Source: Bryum argenteum (Eukaryota; Streptophyta; Bryopsida; Bryales; Bryaceae). From it: 64,000 bases of DNA. The position numbers were made by a program, and so were the translations under genes. Of this stretch, positions 22,840-36,017 are shown piece after piece. The DNA lies in contig CM073327.1 of the NCBI GenBank assembly GCA_037043015.1, forward strand, positions 8,724,727 through 8,788,726, read 5' to 3'. The stretch's first letter is position 1; every line of letters starts with the position of its first letter. The notes beneath the pieces are model-generated. The model was given only the letters and a program-made list of their open reading frames with translations. It had not been told where the DNA came from and ran no database searches.

Positions 22840-24383
22840 AACTACAAGTGAAGTAAGCGCGTGCTGTGCATGCACGCGAGCTCAATGCCACAATCATTCA
22901 GAACGAAACCGCGAAGATTTCGAGCAATTCACACTACTCCGAGAGCGTTCCATTCTCACTACATTCGGGATCCTGCTCTTCAAACCAAAGATCGCCAGTT
23001 TCTACAATCTTAACCATCGCAAACTTGAATATGAACATTCGCCTGTTTAGGTGTATCCACGTCGTTGTCTAAATTTCACCTCATCTCCGAATACCGCGCT
23101 CTTCCATCGCACTTGCTCCTCCTCAAAAAATTCTCACACACCGACTAAGGCGCCATTCCAAACCTGCTTCTCCAATACAATAGGCACCTTCGCCGAAGGT
23201 ATCCAAACACTGATTAAGAACGCCGTCAAATTCAATTCACGACCTCCAAGCCCCGCACAATGTTAATGTCAGCTGATTCAGAATTCAGCCTCGTCTTCAA
23301 AGCTCACTTCTACGTGCTCATCTCCTTGTCAAAAAACACTCAAGCTACGTTTCTGTCGCTACAACACTACTACACTACTACAGTCCACACGGCACCATGA
23401 CAAAGCCGCTTAACTACCACGTCTGACAACCTCCGTCGCTACTACTTTTGTCAATACAACACGGGGAATCCAAAGAGCTCTTTACTACAGAAGTCAAATT
23501 CACGACCTCCAAAACCTCGCCTAACGTTTATGAAGCAGAATTAATGAGGCTCGCCTTCTAACGTAGCGCCCTAGCCAGCAGTCTCTGCCAGAAATGACCT
23601 GTTCTCTCCTTTTTCATTCACTGGTAGGGCCCGTCTTCAGTGAATGCGCCTCCCATCCATCCGGCCACTCCCTCAAGTCGTGCTTGCATTATTTGCTTCC
23701 GCTGTTTCGATACAAGCGCACAAGCTTCGTCCGTCAGTCATCAAAATTCCAATACTAACTTCCTCTTCTAGTCTGTTTTCCAATCAATGCTAACAATTCC
23801 TCTCTTCTCTTCGCCATCCCTCCTGCTCCGACTAAAGCTCTGAAATCAACGCCAGGCGCACATTTTAACGTCCCTCCGACCAAGCTCCAAAATCACCACC
23901 TCCCGTACATTCCCGAATCTACCTGAGCAATGTACGCCAGGAACAGATTTGGCGGCGGTGTACGTAGATTCTCTGGCATGTGCAGAGGTCGTAGAGGTGC
24001 TGGTCGTGCGAACATGGAGGCACCTGCATTAATATGATTGACGTTACCGTTCTTAGACATAATCAGGGTTAAGTATAGACCCATGATTTTCGGGTTAAGG
24101 TTAAATGCTGTGCTAAATATAAGTAAAAAGGATGGAAGTTAGGTCTATTTTGGGAGGTGAGACTTGGTCATGTGGGGTTTTGAAATGATGGTAGTACCGT
24201 GCATTCATGCTTTTGTCAACGACATCTCGCATTGTTACCATGGTTACTTTGATGATTGATGTCGTACCGTGGTTAGAATAAAGTCCCCCCCTGGCAATGA
24301 TTAAAAGGGTCATGTATGAAAGTTACTTTTTTGCAACTATGCGGAAAATATTTTTTGTACGAGGTGAGGGGACTGTAATCTGG
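22840..24383. other. 5' flank of the acyltransferase gene; no gene recognised
   Basis: Promoter and 5'UTR of the minus-strand gene must lie here. A segment of about 70 bp with CAATTCACGACCTCCAAG near 23232 is repeated about 265 bp later near 23490, so part of this is a degenerate tandem duplication. A minus-strand open stretch near 24057-23930 (start MSKNGNVNHINAG) has no recognised match and may be chance. From about 24080 the sequence is AT-rich and leads into the minisatellite. Confidence 0.55.
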
Positions 24384-24488
24384 AGTGACATTAATACCCT
24401 CCCCAGTGACATTGATACCCTCCCCAGTGACATTGATGCCCTCTCCAGTGACGTTGATACCCTCCCCAATGACCTTGATACACTTGGA
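24384..24488 (-). repeat. 21-bp minisatellite, 5 units
   Basis: Five units related to AGTGACATTGATACCCTCCCC (plus strand), reverse complements of the units at 3332-3499. It sits at the far end of the copy B downstream flank, the same relative place as in copies 0 and D, but here no lipid phosphatase exons follow. Confidence 0.95.
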
Positions 24489-24579
24489 GTGGACGGTTGA
24501 AAACAAGTTCGAGGTGAGGGGGCTTGGAATGTTCCCCGCAAGGGCCTTAGACTGCTACAAATATATCCTACCAAAATGA

Positions 24580-26535
24580 TGTCTTAGCTTATAAAATTTT
24601 GAAAGTGTAGGATGAAGAACCTATGGACATTTCAAAAGTATATGATTTTATTCTATGCAATTAAAACAAAAAAATAGGGTATTTTGCATACAAATACTAT
24701 GAGTTTATTCTAAGGAGGAATCCAAGAAAGTTTGTATATATGTTTACATGTCCTGACAAATTTTGTATACCAACTCTAAATAATAAAGCACAAAAACCAT
24801 GAGGATTTTCGATCTTGTATCTTAAGAACTTGTATATTCTGAATCAGCTCTTACAAAAAAGAGTTGGTTGATTTGTGGCCCTCAAAAATGTTGGAGGGCT
24901 TAGCCAACCTTAATTCTTGTCCATGATGATATGAACTTTGAACTCAAAACCTGGAACATCAATCATTTTAAAGGATTTATAACATGTTGAGAAAGAATTG
25001 AAGAATATTGGCTAGTGATTTTAAATGTTCATAGGATTTAACCTACAAGGATTTTGATGTTGTAGAATGCAGCATGTGCTCTTAAAAAATAGTCTATGCC
25101 CCTTGCTAGAAGCAAGACACTAACTTTAGGAGGATTCTTTTTTAATTGCATGTTGGCTCCGCATACGAGAGGCAAACTGAAGCATCTCCATTGGAACACT
25201 TTAAAAGCGCCCTTGGAGCCCCACCAACTCTCCTATTCAGATAGTGCAATTTGACCAAATTATTCTAGAGATGTTATTAACTTAGGCGTGTTCAATATTT
25301 AGCGTATTTATATTCTACTTGGTTTATAAGTTTTGGTTGATGTCGCTATGGCTTCTTACCATAAATTGTTACATAGTGAACTTTGGTAGTCCTCACATCA
25401 CTCCTAAAGAATCCAAGACTTCTGCCATATCTTACTCTTGTCCCATAAAGTATAAGATTGCATGACATAAATTCTTATCATATTGGAATGAAATGTAATT
25501 TTTGTCACACACTAAATTTCTTTGATATCCCATTTCACAAGACTTTGGTAAAAGGAAGAATCCGTGATAAAGAAATGACTTTAAAGTTTTGATTTGTCAT
25601 TTATATTGACCAATTTTCACACTAAAGGGTTAAGTACGCTAAAATGAAGATGGCTATTATACATGGTAAGAATTTTCATGTAAGAGTTCTGCAAAGACAT
25701 AATTACATCAACTTCATCACTATGTATCTAGAGATGTTGATGAAATAATTGTTTCCACATAAACAATGCACCAACTCCAACAATAAGAAACTTGAAAAAT
25801 GTTGGAAACATACATACTTGGAAATGCTTGGACACACGCAAAGGGTGCTTCGCAATTATCATATGACTTACAACAATTCTTATATATTTAGAATATGAGG
25901 TGCATGTTTGGAAAGGAAGTCAAAAAAAGATTCTTACCTCTTGATTCTTAAAGATTGACATAATTGCTTTTAATCTATCACTATTCAATGTGACAACCAC
26001 TGTTCTTTTCTGCACACACTATTTAGAAGTACTTTCAATTCCTAGTTTTAAATCCTTGTAAAAGATATAATCATTTCAATCGATTTCCAATGATGTAGCA
26101 TGAAGACACATATTTAGACATAAAGGTGATCCATATTCTGTTACTTCTATGGTAGAACCACCTCTATGTGGTGATGTGAATATTTTCTACAACTTAACTT
26201 GTTGAGTATTCTATGTACTACTATGACGATGTACAAAAATAAAAGCATTCCAATGTATTAAGAAACATGTGATGTAAATATTTTATATAGAAGCCATTCA
26301 GAACTAAAAGTTTGATGGAAAACATTGTAAAATCCAAATCCATGGCACTTGTTCATATTCCAAAAGTCTCATTCTAACACCCTTCCTAATACCACACCAA
26401 CATGATTGGTATATATGTCCAAAGAGACCTTTCTTATCCTTTCTACAACGCTAGTAGAGTGTTTCCACTATCCCCTCAAACCCACTTCAAGTGCCTAAGA
26501 AATCCATCATAATGTGGTTCAAAAGTCTTCAAGTT
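24580..26535 (-). repeat. Duplicated downstream flank of RWP-RK copy B
   Basis: Gene-free AT-rich DNA matching, on the opposite strand, the flanks after copies 0 and A. The 24490-24600 segment also recurs beyond the minisatellites at 3235-3330 and 36165-36270. No coding or RNA gene seen. Confidence 0.72.
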
Positions 26536-27577
26536 TTATGGATTGTTCTGCTCCTTGGCATGGCAATGTTGGCATGGACCATCTAAGAGAAACCCGTTTG
26601 AATACAAAAGAGTGTATACGCTATGAGATACTGCTTGAGAATTCTGCATTATTCACAAACAAGCACTCATTGTATTAAATATTTTCTGTTCCAAAATGAT
26701 ACATAGCACTAACATAACAAAATCAATCAAGAGAGAAAGTATCACACACTTACCATCAAGCATTGAACAGCCGCAAGAGAACCATCAAGGTACTCCTGTT
26801 TGTCTTCCTTGAGTGCGTCCGAGAGTTTGGTGAGGTACTCTAGTTTACATCCTCTTCCTCCTTCTGCAATCATGTGCGCTAAGGCATGCATTGCATTCTC
26901 CAGACTTCGCATCTGTGTGAAAAAAATAAAAATAAAATATCAACAGGAACAAACTCTGCAATTTCTTTTGCGAGTAACAAGATTGTGGTGCGAAGAGAAC
27001 CTTACGCCCGGGCCAACGCTGAATGCCAAGTTTTCTCATCCTTGTCTTGAGGTGCGAGACCGACACGCCCAACTTCCTAGCGGCGATAGATAGGTTTAGC
27101 GTAAAATATCGACATATGTCCGACATGGTTAAAGGAACCAATCGCGTGCGCCTCCCACGTTGCTAGTATACATACAGTAACACCAAAAATTTAGAAGGCA
27201 TAAGAAAAAGGAACGAATTAGAAAAGCGTGAGCGTTCTTTAATGAAAAAGAAAAAAAACTCACTTTTCTGCCAAGTCTTTTGACAGGAGCCATCGCTTGC
27301 GCATGCGTAGAAGCCATCTTCGGTGCTATGATTGGTGCATACGGTTGAGCCATCTTCGGAGCGAATTCGAGCGTCGCTACACCTTCAAGAGCCGCTACAG
27401 GGGAAGGAACTTCGTTTGCAAGCGGTTCTACATTCTGCTTATCCACCTTCGTGATGCTTGTGTTAACAATCTCCTCGTGCGGTAGAGCGAGTGCAACAAC
27501 ATTGTCAACCGTAAGCTCTTCATAATCCTCCTTCGTATCATCACCTTGGATATAGACGCTGATGTCTTCGTCGTAGA
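26536..27577 (-). pseudogene. RWP-RK gene copy B, 5'-truncated
   Basis: Exons 2-4 are intact and in phase: 27162-27001, 26912-26754, 26643-26536 (stop TAA). Exon 2 encodes a full RWP-RK domain with LTMSDICRYF and RWPGRK. Exon 1 survives only from about codon 34 of the copy A numbering (27577-27264); upstream of YDEDISVYIQ the sequence jumps straight to DNA that in copy A lies about 550 bp further 5'. The start codon, the conserved N-terminal block and the core promoter are gone. The junction falls on TCTAC, present at both ends in copy A (6091-6095 and 6638-6642), so a microhomology deletion is likely. A new start could still produce a shorter protein with the DNA-binding domain. Confidence 0.88.
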
Positions 27578-29693
27578 AGAAAATAAAAAGGAAAATAAAA
27601 AAGAGAAAAAACTTCTTTTAGTGTTCTACAACTCCTCGAAATTTGGGATTGACCATAAGTTGATTGATTGAGCTCTTAGGATTTATATCTTGCTGATTTA
27701 CAATCTCTTTCATACCGTTCTGTTCTCCAGGAGCAAATCTTGTAAAATGTAATGTGGTAGCAGTTACAATTTACAAATAAATTAATGAGGATGATCTTTG
27801 ATGTCTCCTTCAACTTTTGGCCACTAAAGGAGGGTAATTTTAAAAGAATGGATTGTAACCAGTTGTCAGAATTACTTTGAGCAATGGGTTGTTCGTGAAG
27901 TGGTATTTTGTAGTAGTTGTAAATTCCAACCAGTTGTCAAGATACATACTTTGATTGATGGGTTGTTGTAAAGTGATATTTCAAAGTCCTAAAAGGCATT
28001 TAAATTTGTACAAAGTGTATTGAACACTAATCTTCATTTAAAACTAAGTTATTGTACTAGCAAGCAATTTTTTACTATTTGTTGTGGGCGGTGAGCGGCG
28101 ACATAGTAAGAGCCGGTGTAGGTAACTTAGGCGAAACGGTTTGAATGGTCCTAATGTATAGCGGCTTCCATCCCAAATTATTTTGTACCATGGTAGCAAC
28201 TAATTAATTGCATGTCTAAGTTGAACGATGAAATTTTGTGGAACCTTCCATGCAAACACGGTAGCTCGTGTGGCACCTTCCCAGACTAAATACTGCTCAT
28301 GTGACAACTTTTATGAAAATTGTACTCATATTCAACTACATTCATGGACAAATCCACTCTAAAATTCAAACACATGAAACTAGGATTTCATCATGAACAT
28401 TCCACAAACACATTCGAAAACATGAACATCTGAGTTTCAATCCTGCTTCACACAAAATGACAAAAGTTTCACACAAAATGGCAAAAGTAGTCATACTTCA
28501 AAGAACAAACATTGGGCAGAAGTAGCCATAGGAGAAAATGTCAAACACCGGGAAGCATTCACACTTCTAATATTGAGACGGACACAAAAACTAAATCGGG
28601 GACTCTTGTGATGCCAGCATGTTCTCAGGATGATAAAGGCTACTCAATCGTTGCTCGTCTAATGAGATGGCGAGTGAAGGCCAGTGTAGGGTCGGCGCCG
28701 ATGGCGATGGAGGAAGATCGAGTGGAGGCGAAAGCCAACGGGCATCGGTTCTTTCAGCAATTCTAAACCCTAAAACCTTGAAAATTTTAAAGAGGCAGGT
28801 TGCCTTGCCCGAAACAAGGTAAGATTTAAGCGATTTTTTGCCAAGAAAAAAATTCTTGGGTAAGAGTACATGAAGGCAGGCACTCCTATAAGCATCCATG
28901 TCACAATATTGTTTAAATGAAGATATGATCACTCTACAACTATCCTAATATATCCCATGTAGGGTGTTCAATAATTGGTTAACCTATATTGGCCACTTGT
29001 GAAAGTTGTAATTATTACAGTAAAGTCCTTATAACTATCGTTAAAATATTTTTAAAAAACTTCGTCTTTTCTATCTGCTACTAAAATGAAATGAGCCACT
29101 ACTTCAAGTACATTCAATCGCTTTCATACACATAAATAGGTGTCCATTCCTTAACCTATGTAGTGTACTGTTAAGGTTTTCGTTGGCAACATTCAGCATA
29201 CAAAGGAATCTTCTTCGAGTAAACCAAGGCAACAGTTTCGGTGTTCTTCAAAAGTGTGAATTTCATTCAGGAAAATAACAATTAACATGGAATTCTGTAA
29301 GTGCCATTGCTGAGAACTAAAGACTCCTTAATACGATGACCGAAACCTTCATCACCACAGCAGTTTTCAACTTGTGAAAACAGTGTTCCCATTAAGTAAT
29401 TCCTTTGTTGACAAAAAGTGACAAAAAGAGAAAGAAAATGAAGTACCCAGAAAGCAATCACAACACATCTCATTACAGAAACGCCATCTTCTGTTGATTA
29501 GTCCACGAACCATTCTCCTTACATCATTACCATAATAACCTATTCACCTTAATTGGCACTGCATCAAAATCCATGCCAAGTGATCCCAAAAACTATGTTA
29601 TTAAACATTATTCACGTTAATTCTATAACCGAAACTATGATACACAGAAGCAAAGGAAAGAAACTTAAAGCTACAATTTCTTGTTAGCCTCGT
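27578..29693 (-). repeat. Duplicated flank upstream of RWP-RK copy B
   Basis: Matches 3989-6090 in reverse orientation, including the patch with GGCGATGGAGGAAGATCGAG near 28700 and the former 3' flank of the lipid phosphatase. The promoter-proximal portion present in other copies is deleted. No gene recognised. Confidence 0.7.
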
Positions 29694-29780
29694 CCTGTCT
29701 CGACATCGTTCGGTACATATCTCGGGTCGTATGCATTTCCTCCGAGACCCAAGGGAGCAACCGTGTTGTTGAATTGGGCT
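29694..29780 (-). pseudogene. Lipid phosphate phosphatase remnant (end of last exon)
   Basis: About 87 bp corresponding to the C-terminal end of exon 7 of the gene at 41971-43942, from the NNTVAPLG codons to the stop position at 29694-29696. Similarity ends abruptly at 29780, where unrelated DNA begins. Exon 6 is absent. It occupies the same place in the unit as the larger fragments at 3551-3988 and 35540-35966. Confidence 0.8.
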
Positions 29781-30369
29781 CTGAGTTGTTGTTTTCTTCC
29801 AAGCTAGTGATTTTCAAGACCTTCCGTTGTGAATTTTTACCTGAAGTGTCTGATGTGAGCAATGTTACATACCTTCCCTGTAAGCACTGTTACCTTCCGC
29901 CGTGAAGTGTTTTGTTATCATAATGTCACTAGAAAGTGTGCAATACGCTTTCATGTTGAAGATGCGGCATTATTTGATCAATGATATCCTCCCTGTGTCA
30001 CCACTTGAAAGTCACCCTGGAAATCTCATTAGAAACTGCTATCATGTTTTTTCATTTATATAGCTACAAATGCACAGTTAAGTTTCAAAACGTTCAAAGC
30101 ATAAAGCAGTAGAGAATTGTTTAAATCCTATCTATAGAGAATGAAACTCACAAGTGAGACTCATGCCCAGTCTTGGTAATCGATAGTAACGAGAAGCCTC
30201 GGGGTGAGCAAAACATCCATCAATCTGTTGATTAGTTAGATGAATATATGCATAGCAAAGCCTAAGTAATAAGAGGATTCTAGCAATTAGTATTGACTTT
30301 CCACACCAGTCTTCTTCATCTCATGAAATGAGAACTCACTCTCTCTAAGCGAGAAGATGTCAAGTGAAG
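29781..30369. other. Unit-specific DNA of unknown origin
   Basis: About 590 bp between the lipid phosphatase remnant and the copy C downstream flank. It replaces the minisatellite and lipid phosphatase exons found here in other units. No ORF, terminal repeat, satellite or RNA gene is recognised. Confidence 0.5.
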
Positions 30370-32378
30370 TGTCCCGCTTCGCTTTCTTTCTTAAAATATG
30401 CCTAGTTAAGTATACGAGTTTAGCCTATGCAATTAAAAAAAAAAGAAAAGGGGGGAATTTTGCATGCAAGTGTTATGAGTTTATTTTGTGGAGGAATTCA
30501 AGGAAGTTTGTATATTTGTGTACATATCCTAACAAATATTGTATACCAATTCTAAATAGTAATGCACAATGACTATGAGGATTTTCAATCTTAAAGTCGT
30601 TCATATCTTAAGAACGCGTATATTCATAATCAACTCTTACAAAAAAAAAAAAAATCGGTTGATTTGTGACCCTCAAAAATGTTGAAGGGCTTATCTATAC
30701 TTAATTCTTGTCCATGATGCTATTTAGTAATGATTTTTGAATCCAAAACCTAGAACATCAATAATTTCAAAGGATTTATAACATACAAAGAAAGAATTGA
30801 AGAATATTGGCTAGTGATTTTAGATGTTCATAGGATTTAACCTACAAGGATTTTGATGTTGTAGTATGCAACCTATGCTCTTGAATGAATAGTATGTGCA
30901 CCTTGCTAGAAGCAGGAAACTAACTTTAATATTCTTTTTTTGTCAATGGAAGCTTGTTCCTCATAAAGGAGGCAATTAGAAGCATCTCCACTCGAACATT
31001 TTAAAAACGCCCTTGGAGCTCCACCAATTGTCATCTGCAAATAGTGTAATTCGACCAAATTATCCTCTAGAGATGTTATAAACTTAGGCGTGTTCATTAT
31101 TTAAGGTATTAATATTCCGCTTGGTTCATAAGTTTTCGATGATGTCGCTATGGCTTCTGACAACAAATTCTAACATAGTGAAATTTAGTAGTCCTTGACT
31201 TCACTTTTGAAGGTTCCAAGACTTGCGCCATATATTCCTCATGTCCCATAAACTACAAAATTGCATGACATAAATTTCCATCCTAATGGATTGAAACGTA
31301 AATTTTATGACAAACTAAATTTGTTTAAGATCCCATTTCAAGAGACTTTGGTAAAAAGAAGAATCCGTAAAGAAGATGATTCCAAAGTTTTGATTTATCA
31401 TTCAAATTGACCAATTTTCACAGTATAGGGTTAAGTACACTAAAATGAAGATGGCTATTATACTTGGCAAGAATTTTCATCTAGGAGTTTTGTCAAGACA
31501 TAATTATATCAGCTTTATCAGTGCGTAACTAGAGATGTAGATGAAGTAATTTTTTCCACATAAACAATGCACCAAGCCCAATAATAATTAACTTTGAAAA
31601 TGTCGGCTACACACATACTTAGAGATGTTAGGACACAACCAATGGGTGCAATACAATTGTCATATGAATTACAAAAATTCTTATGTATAGAATCAAAGGT
31701 CCATGTTTGGAAAGGAAGTCAACAAAATTTCTTACCTCCAAGTCTTCAATATCAACATAATTGTATTAGAGAAATTGCTAAAATCAAGACATACTTGTAC
31801 GCTCTTAATCTCTCACTATTTGATGTGACAGGGAGTGTTCTTTTCCTCACACACCATTAAGAAGTACTTTCAAATTCTAGTTTCAAATCCTTGTAAAAGA
31901 TACATTCATTTCAATCAATTTCCAATAGTGTAGCATGAACACAAACATCTAGACATCAAAATGATCCATATTATACTACTTCTATGGTAGATCAAACCTA
32001 TAGTGATAACTCTGGTGATGCGTCAATTATCTATAAGTTCAATTGTCAAAATTCTATGTATTACTATGAGGATGTACTAAAACAAAAACATGCCAATGTA
32101 TCAAGAACACATGATATAAACATTTCATATAAAAGCCATTAAGACTCAAAGTTTGATCGAAAAACACTATAAATTCTAAAACCATGGCACTTGTTCATAT
32201 TCCAAAAGTCTCATTCTTACACCCTTCCTATGACCACACCAACATGATTGGTATACATGTGCAAGGAGACCTTTCGTAACCTTTCTACAAAGCTAGCAAG
32301 AGTGTTTCAACTAGCCCTTCAAACCCACTTGAAGTGCCTAAGAGATCCATCACAATGTGCCTTAAAAGTCTTCAAGTT
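30370..32378 (-). repeat. Duplicated downstream flank of RWP-RK copy C
   Basis: AT-rich, gene-free; aligns with the flanks after the other copies. Near 30520-30535 it preserves the uninterrupted sequence GTGTACATATCCTAAC, the empty site of the Helitron-like insertion seen at 36440-36632 in the copy D flank. Confidence 0.72.
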
Positions 32379-33644
32379 CTATAGATTGTTCTTCTCCTTG
32401 GCATGACACTGTTGGCATGGACCATCTAAGCGAAACCCGTTCGAAAACAAAAGAGTGTATATGCTATGAGATACCGCTTGAGAAACCTGCATTATTCACA
32501 AACAAGCACTCATAGTATTAAAAAAGTATTGTTCCAAAATGATACATAGAACTAACATAACAAAATCAACCAAGAGAAAGTTTCACACGATTACCATCAA
32601 GCGTTGAACAGCCGCAATAGAACCATCAAGGTACTCCTGTTTGTCTTTCTTGAGTGCGTCAGAGAGTTTGGTGAGGTACTCTAGTTTACATCCTCTTCCT
32701 CCTTCTGCAATCATGTGCGCTAGGGCATGCATTGCATTCTCCAGACTTCGCATCTGTGTGAAAAAAAATAAAATAAAATATCAATAGGAACAAACTATGC
32801 AATTTCTTTTGCGAGTAACAAGATCGTGGTGCGAGGAGAACCTTACGCCCAGGCCAACGGCAAATGCCAAGTTCCCTCATCCTTGTCTTGAGGTGGGAAG
32901 CGGACACACCCAACTTCCTAGCTGCTATAGATAGGTTAAGTATAAAATATCGAGATATGTCCGACATTGTTAAAGGAACCAATCGCGTGCGCCTCCCACG
33001 TTGCTAGTATACATACAATAACACCAAAAAATTTAGAAGGCATAACAAAAAATTACAAATTAGAAAAGCGTGAGCGTACGAAAATGAAAAAGAAAAAATC
33101 TCACGTTTCTGCCAAGTCTTTTGACAGGAGCCACCTCTTGCGCAAGAGCCATCTTTGGTGCTTTGTCTTGTGCGTACATGGGAGCCATCTTCGGTGCTGC
33201 ATTTGGTACATACAAGGGAGCCATCTCCGGAGCCAATTCGAGCGAGTAATTTGAAAGACCTTCAAGAGCCGCTACAAGGGAAGGAACTTTCTTCGCAAAG
33301 GGTTCGCCATTCTTCTTATGCACCTGAGCAATACGAGACGCACTTGCAAAGTCGACCCCATGTGTAAGGACACTTTCAACATTTGCATCTCGAGGCAAAC
33401 GTGCTAGCGCAATGTCCTTCGTGATGCATGTGTTAGCAACCTGCTTGTGCGGAAGAGCGAGTACAACAAGATTGTCAATCGTAAGCTCTTTAGAATCTCC
33501 CTTCGTAACATCGCCTTGGATGCAGACGGTGTTGTCTTCGGGGAAGATCGGCGCGCCCTCCATACTCATCGTCCATAAACTCCCAAGAGTTGGAGCATTG
33601 AAAAAGAGCTCACCTAAGTTAACGTAATCGTCTAAATCCTCCAT
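32379..33644 (-). CDS. RWP-RK domain transcription factor, copy C (322 aa, intact)
   Basis: Four exons in phase 0: 33644-33105, 33003-32842, 32753-32595, 32486-32379, with GT-AG borders. Exon 1 is the longest of the family (180 codons) because of an extra segment (ITKDIALARLPRDANVES and on) also found in copy E, and a longer linker with several (A)PKMA(P) repeats. The RWP-RK domain lies at about residues 188-234, with LTMSDISRYF, AARKLGVSASHLK, MRELGIC and RWPGRK. The tail ends CQQCHAKEKNNL. The TATA-like position upstream reads GTATGTAC instead of TTATATAC, which may weaken expression. Nuclear DNA-binding regulator by family; targets unknown. Confidence 0.9.
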
Positions 33645-35539
33645 AGCTACCGTCGACACTACAAAACAAAACAAAACCTACTCTGTGCTGAACATTCCTT
33701 CACCAAGTACAACTAGTACGAAAGCAACTAAATACAACTTTGCACAGACAGAGCAGTACATACCCCCCTCCCAACTTACAACCTCCAAGTGTAAACACAC
33801 CTCTGGTACAATTTGTATTCGAGTACAATGAACTCCTAAGAGCTTAATTTGGACATTTCTACTTTAACTAAGGAGGGTAAAATGTTCCCATGTGTAAAAG
33901 GGGGCAACATGATAGCAAGCAACTTTTGAAGTAGAGATAAATTGTTTTCCACGTGTCACACGATGACATATGAATTTTAGGTATCCGGTGTAAGAAATGT
34001 TCCTTTTGTTATTGTGAACAATCTATGAATCCAAAAGAGGTTATGTAAATTAGATGTGGTTCTTAACTCACCAAACTTCCGAAAAGTAGAAAAACAATTA
34101 AAATAGTAAAATAATAAAATAATAAAATATTTTAGCATTCTACAACTTCTCAAAATTTGGGATTGACCATAAATTGGTTGATTGGGCTCTTAGGAGTTAT
34201 ATATATTATTGATGTACAATCTCTTTCATACCATTGAGTTCTCCTGGACCAAATCTTGTACTCTCTCCGTTCCATTATAAATGTCCAGTAGGTTCTCTCA
34301 AATCTACCTTGAGAGGTAGATCTGAGAGAACCTATTGGACAATTATAATGGGACAGAGGGAGTAACATGTAGTGTGGTACGAGTTACAATTTACAGATAA
34401 ATTATTGGGGGTGATTTTTCATGTCTCCAACTTTTAGCCACTAAAGGAGGGTAATCTTAGAAAAGTGAATTGTAACCAGTTGTCAGAATTGCTTTTAGCA
34501 ATGGGTTGTTCGTAAAGTGATAGTTTGTAGTAGTTTTAAATTCCAACTACTTGTCAGGATTATATGCTTTGAACGATGGGTTGTTGGTAAAGTGATATTT
34601 CAAAGTCCTGGAAGGCACTTACAGCTAGTAAAAAGTGCATTTAACACTAATCTTCATCTAAAACTATTCTAAGATATGTGCAGCTTAAGGCAGGTACTTT
34701 TTGAAAGCTTGCTTCGATGAAGATTTGATCACCTTACGTTTATCCTAATGTATCCCATGTGTACATACAATAGGGTGTTTGATTGTAGATTAACCTCTAT
34801 TGGCCACTTGTGGAATTTGTAATTAGTATTTAAAGTACTTATAAATATCATAAAAATGGAAAACTTCGCCTTTCTATCTGCTAGTCACTAAAAAAATATT
34901 AAGCCAGTCCTATCAGCTAGTCACTAAAAAAAAGTATTAAGCCACTCCTTCCAAATACATTGAATCCCTTTAATACACACAAATAGGTGTCCATTCCTTA
35001 CCTATGTATTGTATTGTTGAGATTTTCATTGGCAAGATCCAACAGACAAAAGATCTTCGAGTAAACCAAGGCAACGCTTTCGGTGTTCTTCAAAAATGTG
35101 AATTGAATTCAGGAGAATAACAATTAACATGGAATTCTGTAAGTGCCATTGCTGAGAACGATGACTCCTAAATAAGATGACCGAAACCTTCATCACCACA
35201 GTAATTGTCAAATTCTGAAAACACTGTCCCCCATTATGTGTTTCCTTGTAAATAAAATGACAAAAAGAGAAAGAAAATGAAACACCCAGAAAGCAATCAC
35301 AACACATCTCATTGAAGAAGCTTCATCTTTTGTTTATTAGTCCAGGAACTATCATAAGCGTTCTCCGTACATCATCACCATAATAACCTATTCACCTTAA
35401 CTGGCACTGCAACAAAATCCATGCCAAGTGATCCATCCCCAAAACTATGTTATTTAACATCATTCACCTGAATTCTATAACCGAAACTATGATACACAAA
35501 TTAAAGCAAAGGGAAAAAACTCAGAGCGGCAGTCCCTTG
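33645..35539 (-). repeat. Duplicated flank upstream of RWP-RK copy C
   Basis: Matches 3989-6540 and 39601-41970. It holds a Stowaway-like MITE at 34261-34362 and a local repeat of CAGTCACTAAAA-like text near 34880-34935. No gene recognised. Confidence 0.7.
34261..34362. mobile_element. Stowaway-like MITE with a known empty site
   Basis: 102 bp, ends CTCTCTCCGTTCCATTATAA / TTATAATGGGACAGAGGGAG, TA duplicated on both sides (34259-34260, 34363-34364). It shares length and the centre GGTTCTCTCAAATCTACCT with the element at 20180-20281. The paralogous flanks at about 40220 and 5935 read through CAAATCTTGTAACATG without it, proving a recent insertion at TA. Confidence 0.95.
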
Positions 35540-35966
35540 TTAGCCTCGTCCTGTCTCGACATCGTTTGGTACGTATCTCGGGTCGTATGCATTTCCTCCG
35601 AGACCCAAGGGAGCAACCGTGCTGTTGATCGCGAGTGCATCATCGGTAGAGCCTGAGGACCGTGTTGTCCTTGGCTGAAGATTCCCTGTGGCTGATACTC
35701 ATATGGATACCCAGCTGCACACAAAATCCAGATTGAGGAAGAAAAAAAAAAACAAAGAAAACTGAAGCATGATGATATAACCACTACTACAACGCTGCCC
35801 ACAGAACTTCACATGTCAAGAGCTAGAGAGCTTCTATTGTGCTCAGACAACATAATGATCTGGTCTAACGTAAATGTAAAATTCAAAGAGATAAAGAGCT
35901 TAGCCCATTCTCTGGCGTAGATACTTGGGTAGAACTGCCTGTAGGAAAGGTAAGCAATGAACAGTC
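35540..35966 (-). pseudogene. Lipid phosphate phosphatase pseudogene fragment (last two exons)
   Basis: Exon 6-like 35966-35904 encodes [20 protein letters not shown] and exon 7-like 35714-35540 starts [12 protein letters not shown]. The donor after exon 6 changed from GGTAAGC to GCTAAGC, so it cannot splice normally. Exon 7 is frameshifted after MMHS, so the end is misread. The upstream exons are absent, and the minisatellite at 36018-36164 lies just before the acceptor, as in the copy at 3551. Confidence 0.92.
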
Positions 35967-36017
35967 CTGCAGAAAACAACAGAGGTGAAGGGTACTGTAA
36001 TCTGGTGTTCATACTAC

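Noticed and set aside
23893-24084. Minus-strand 63-codon ORF upstream of the acyltransferase gene
   Set aside because: Possible short protein, but no recognised family, splice partner or conservation; listed only as part of the flank.
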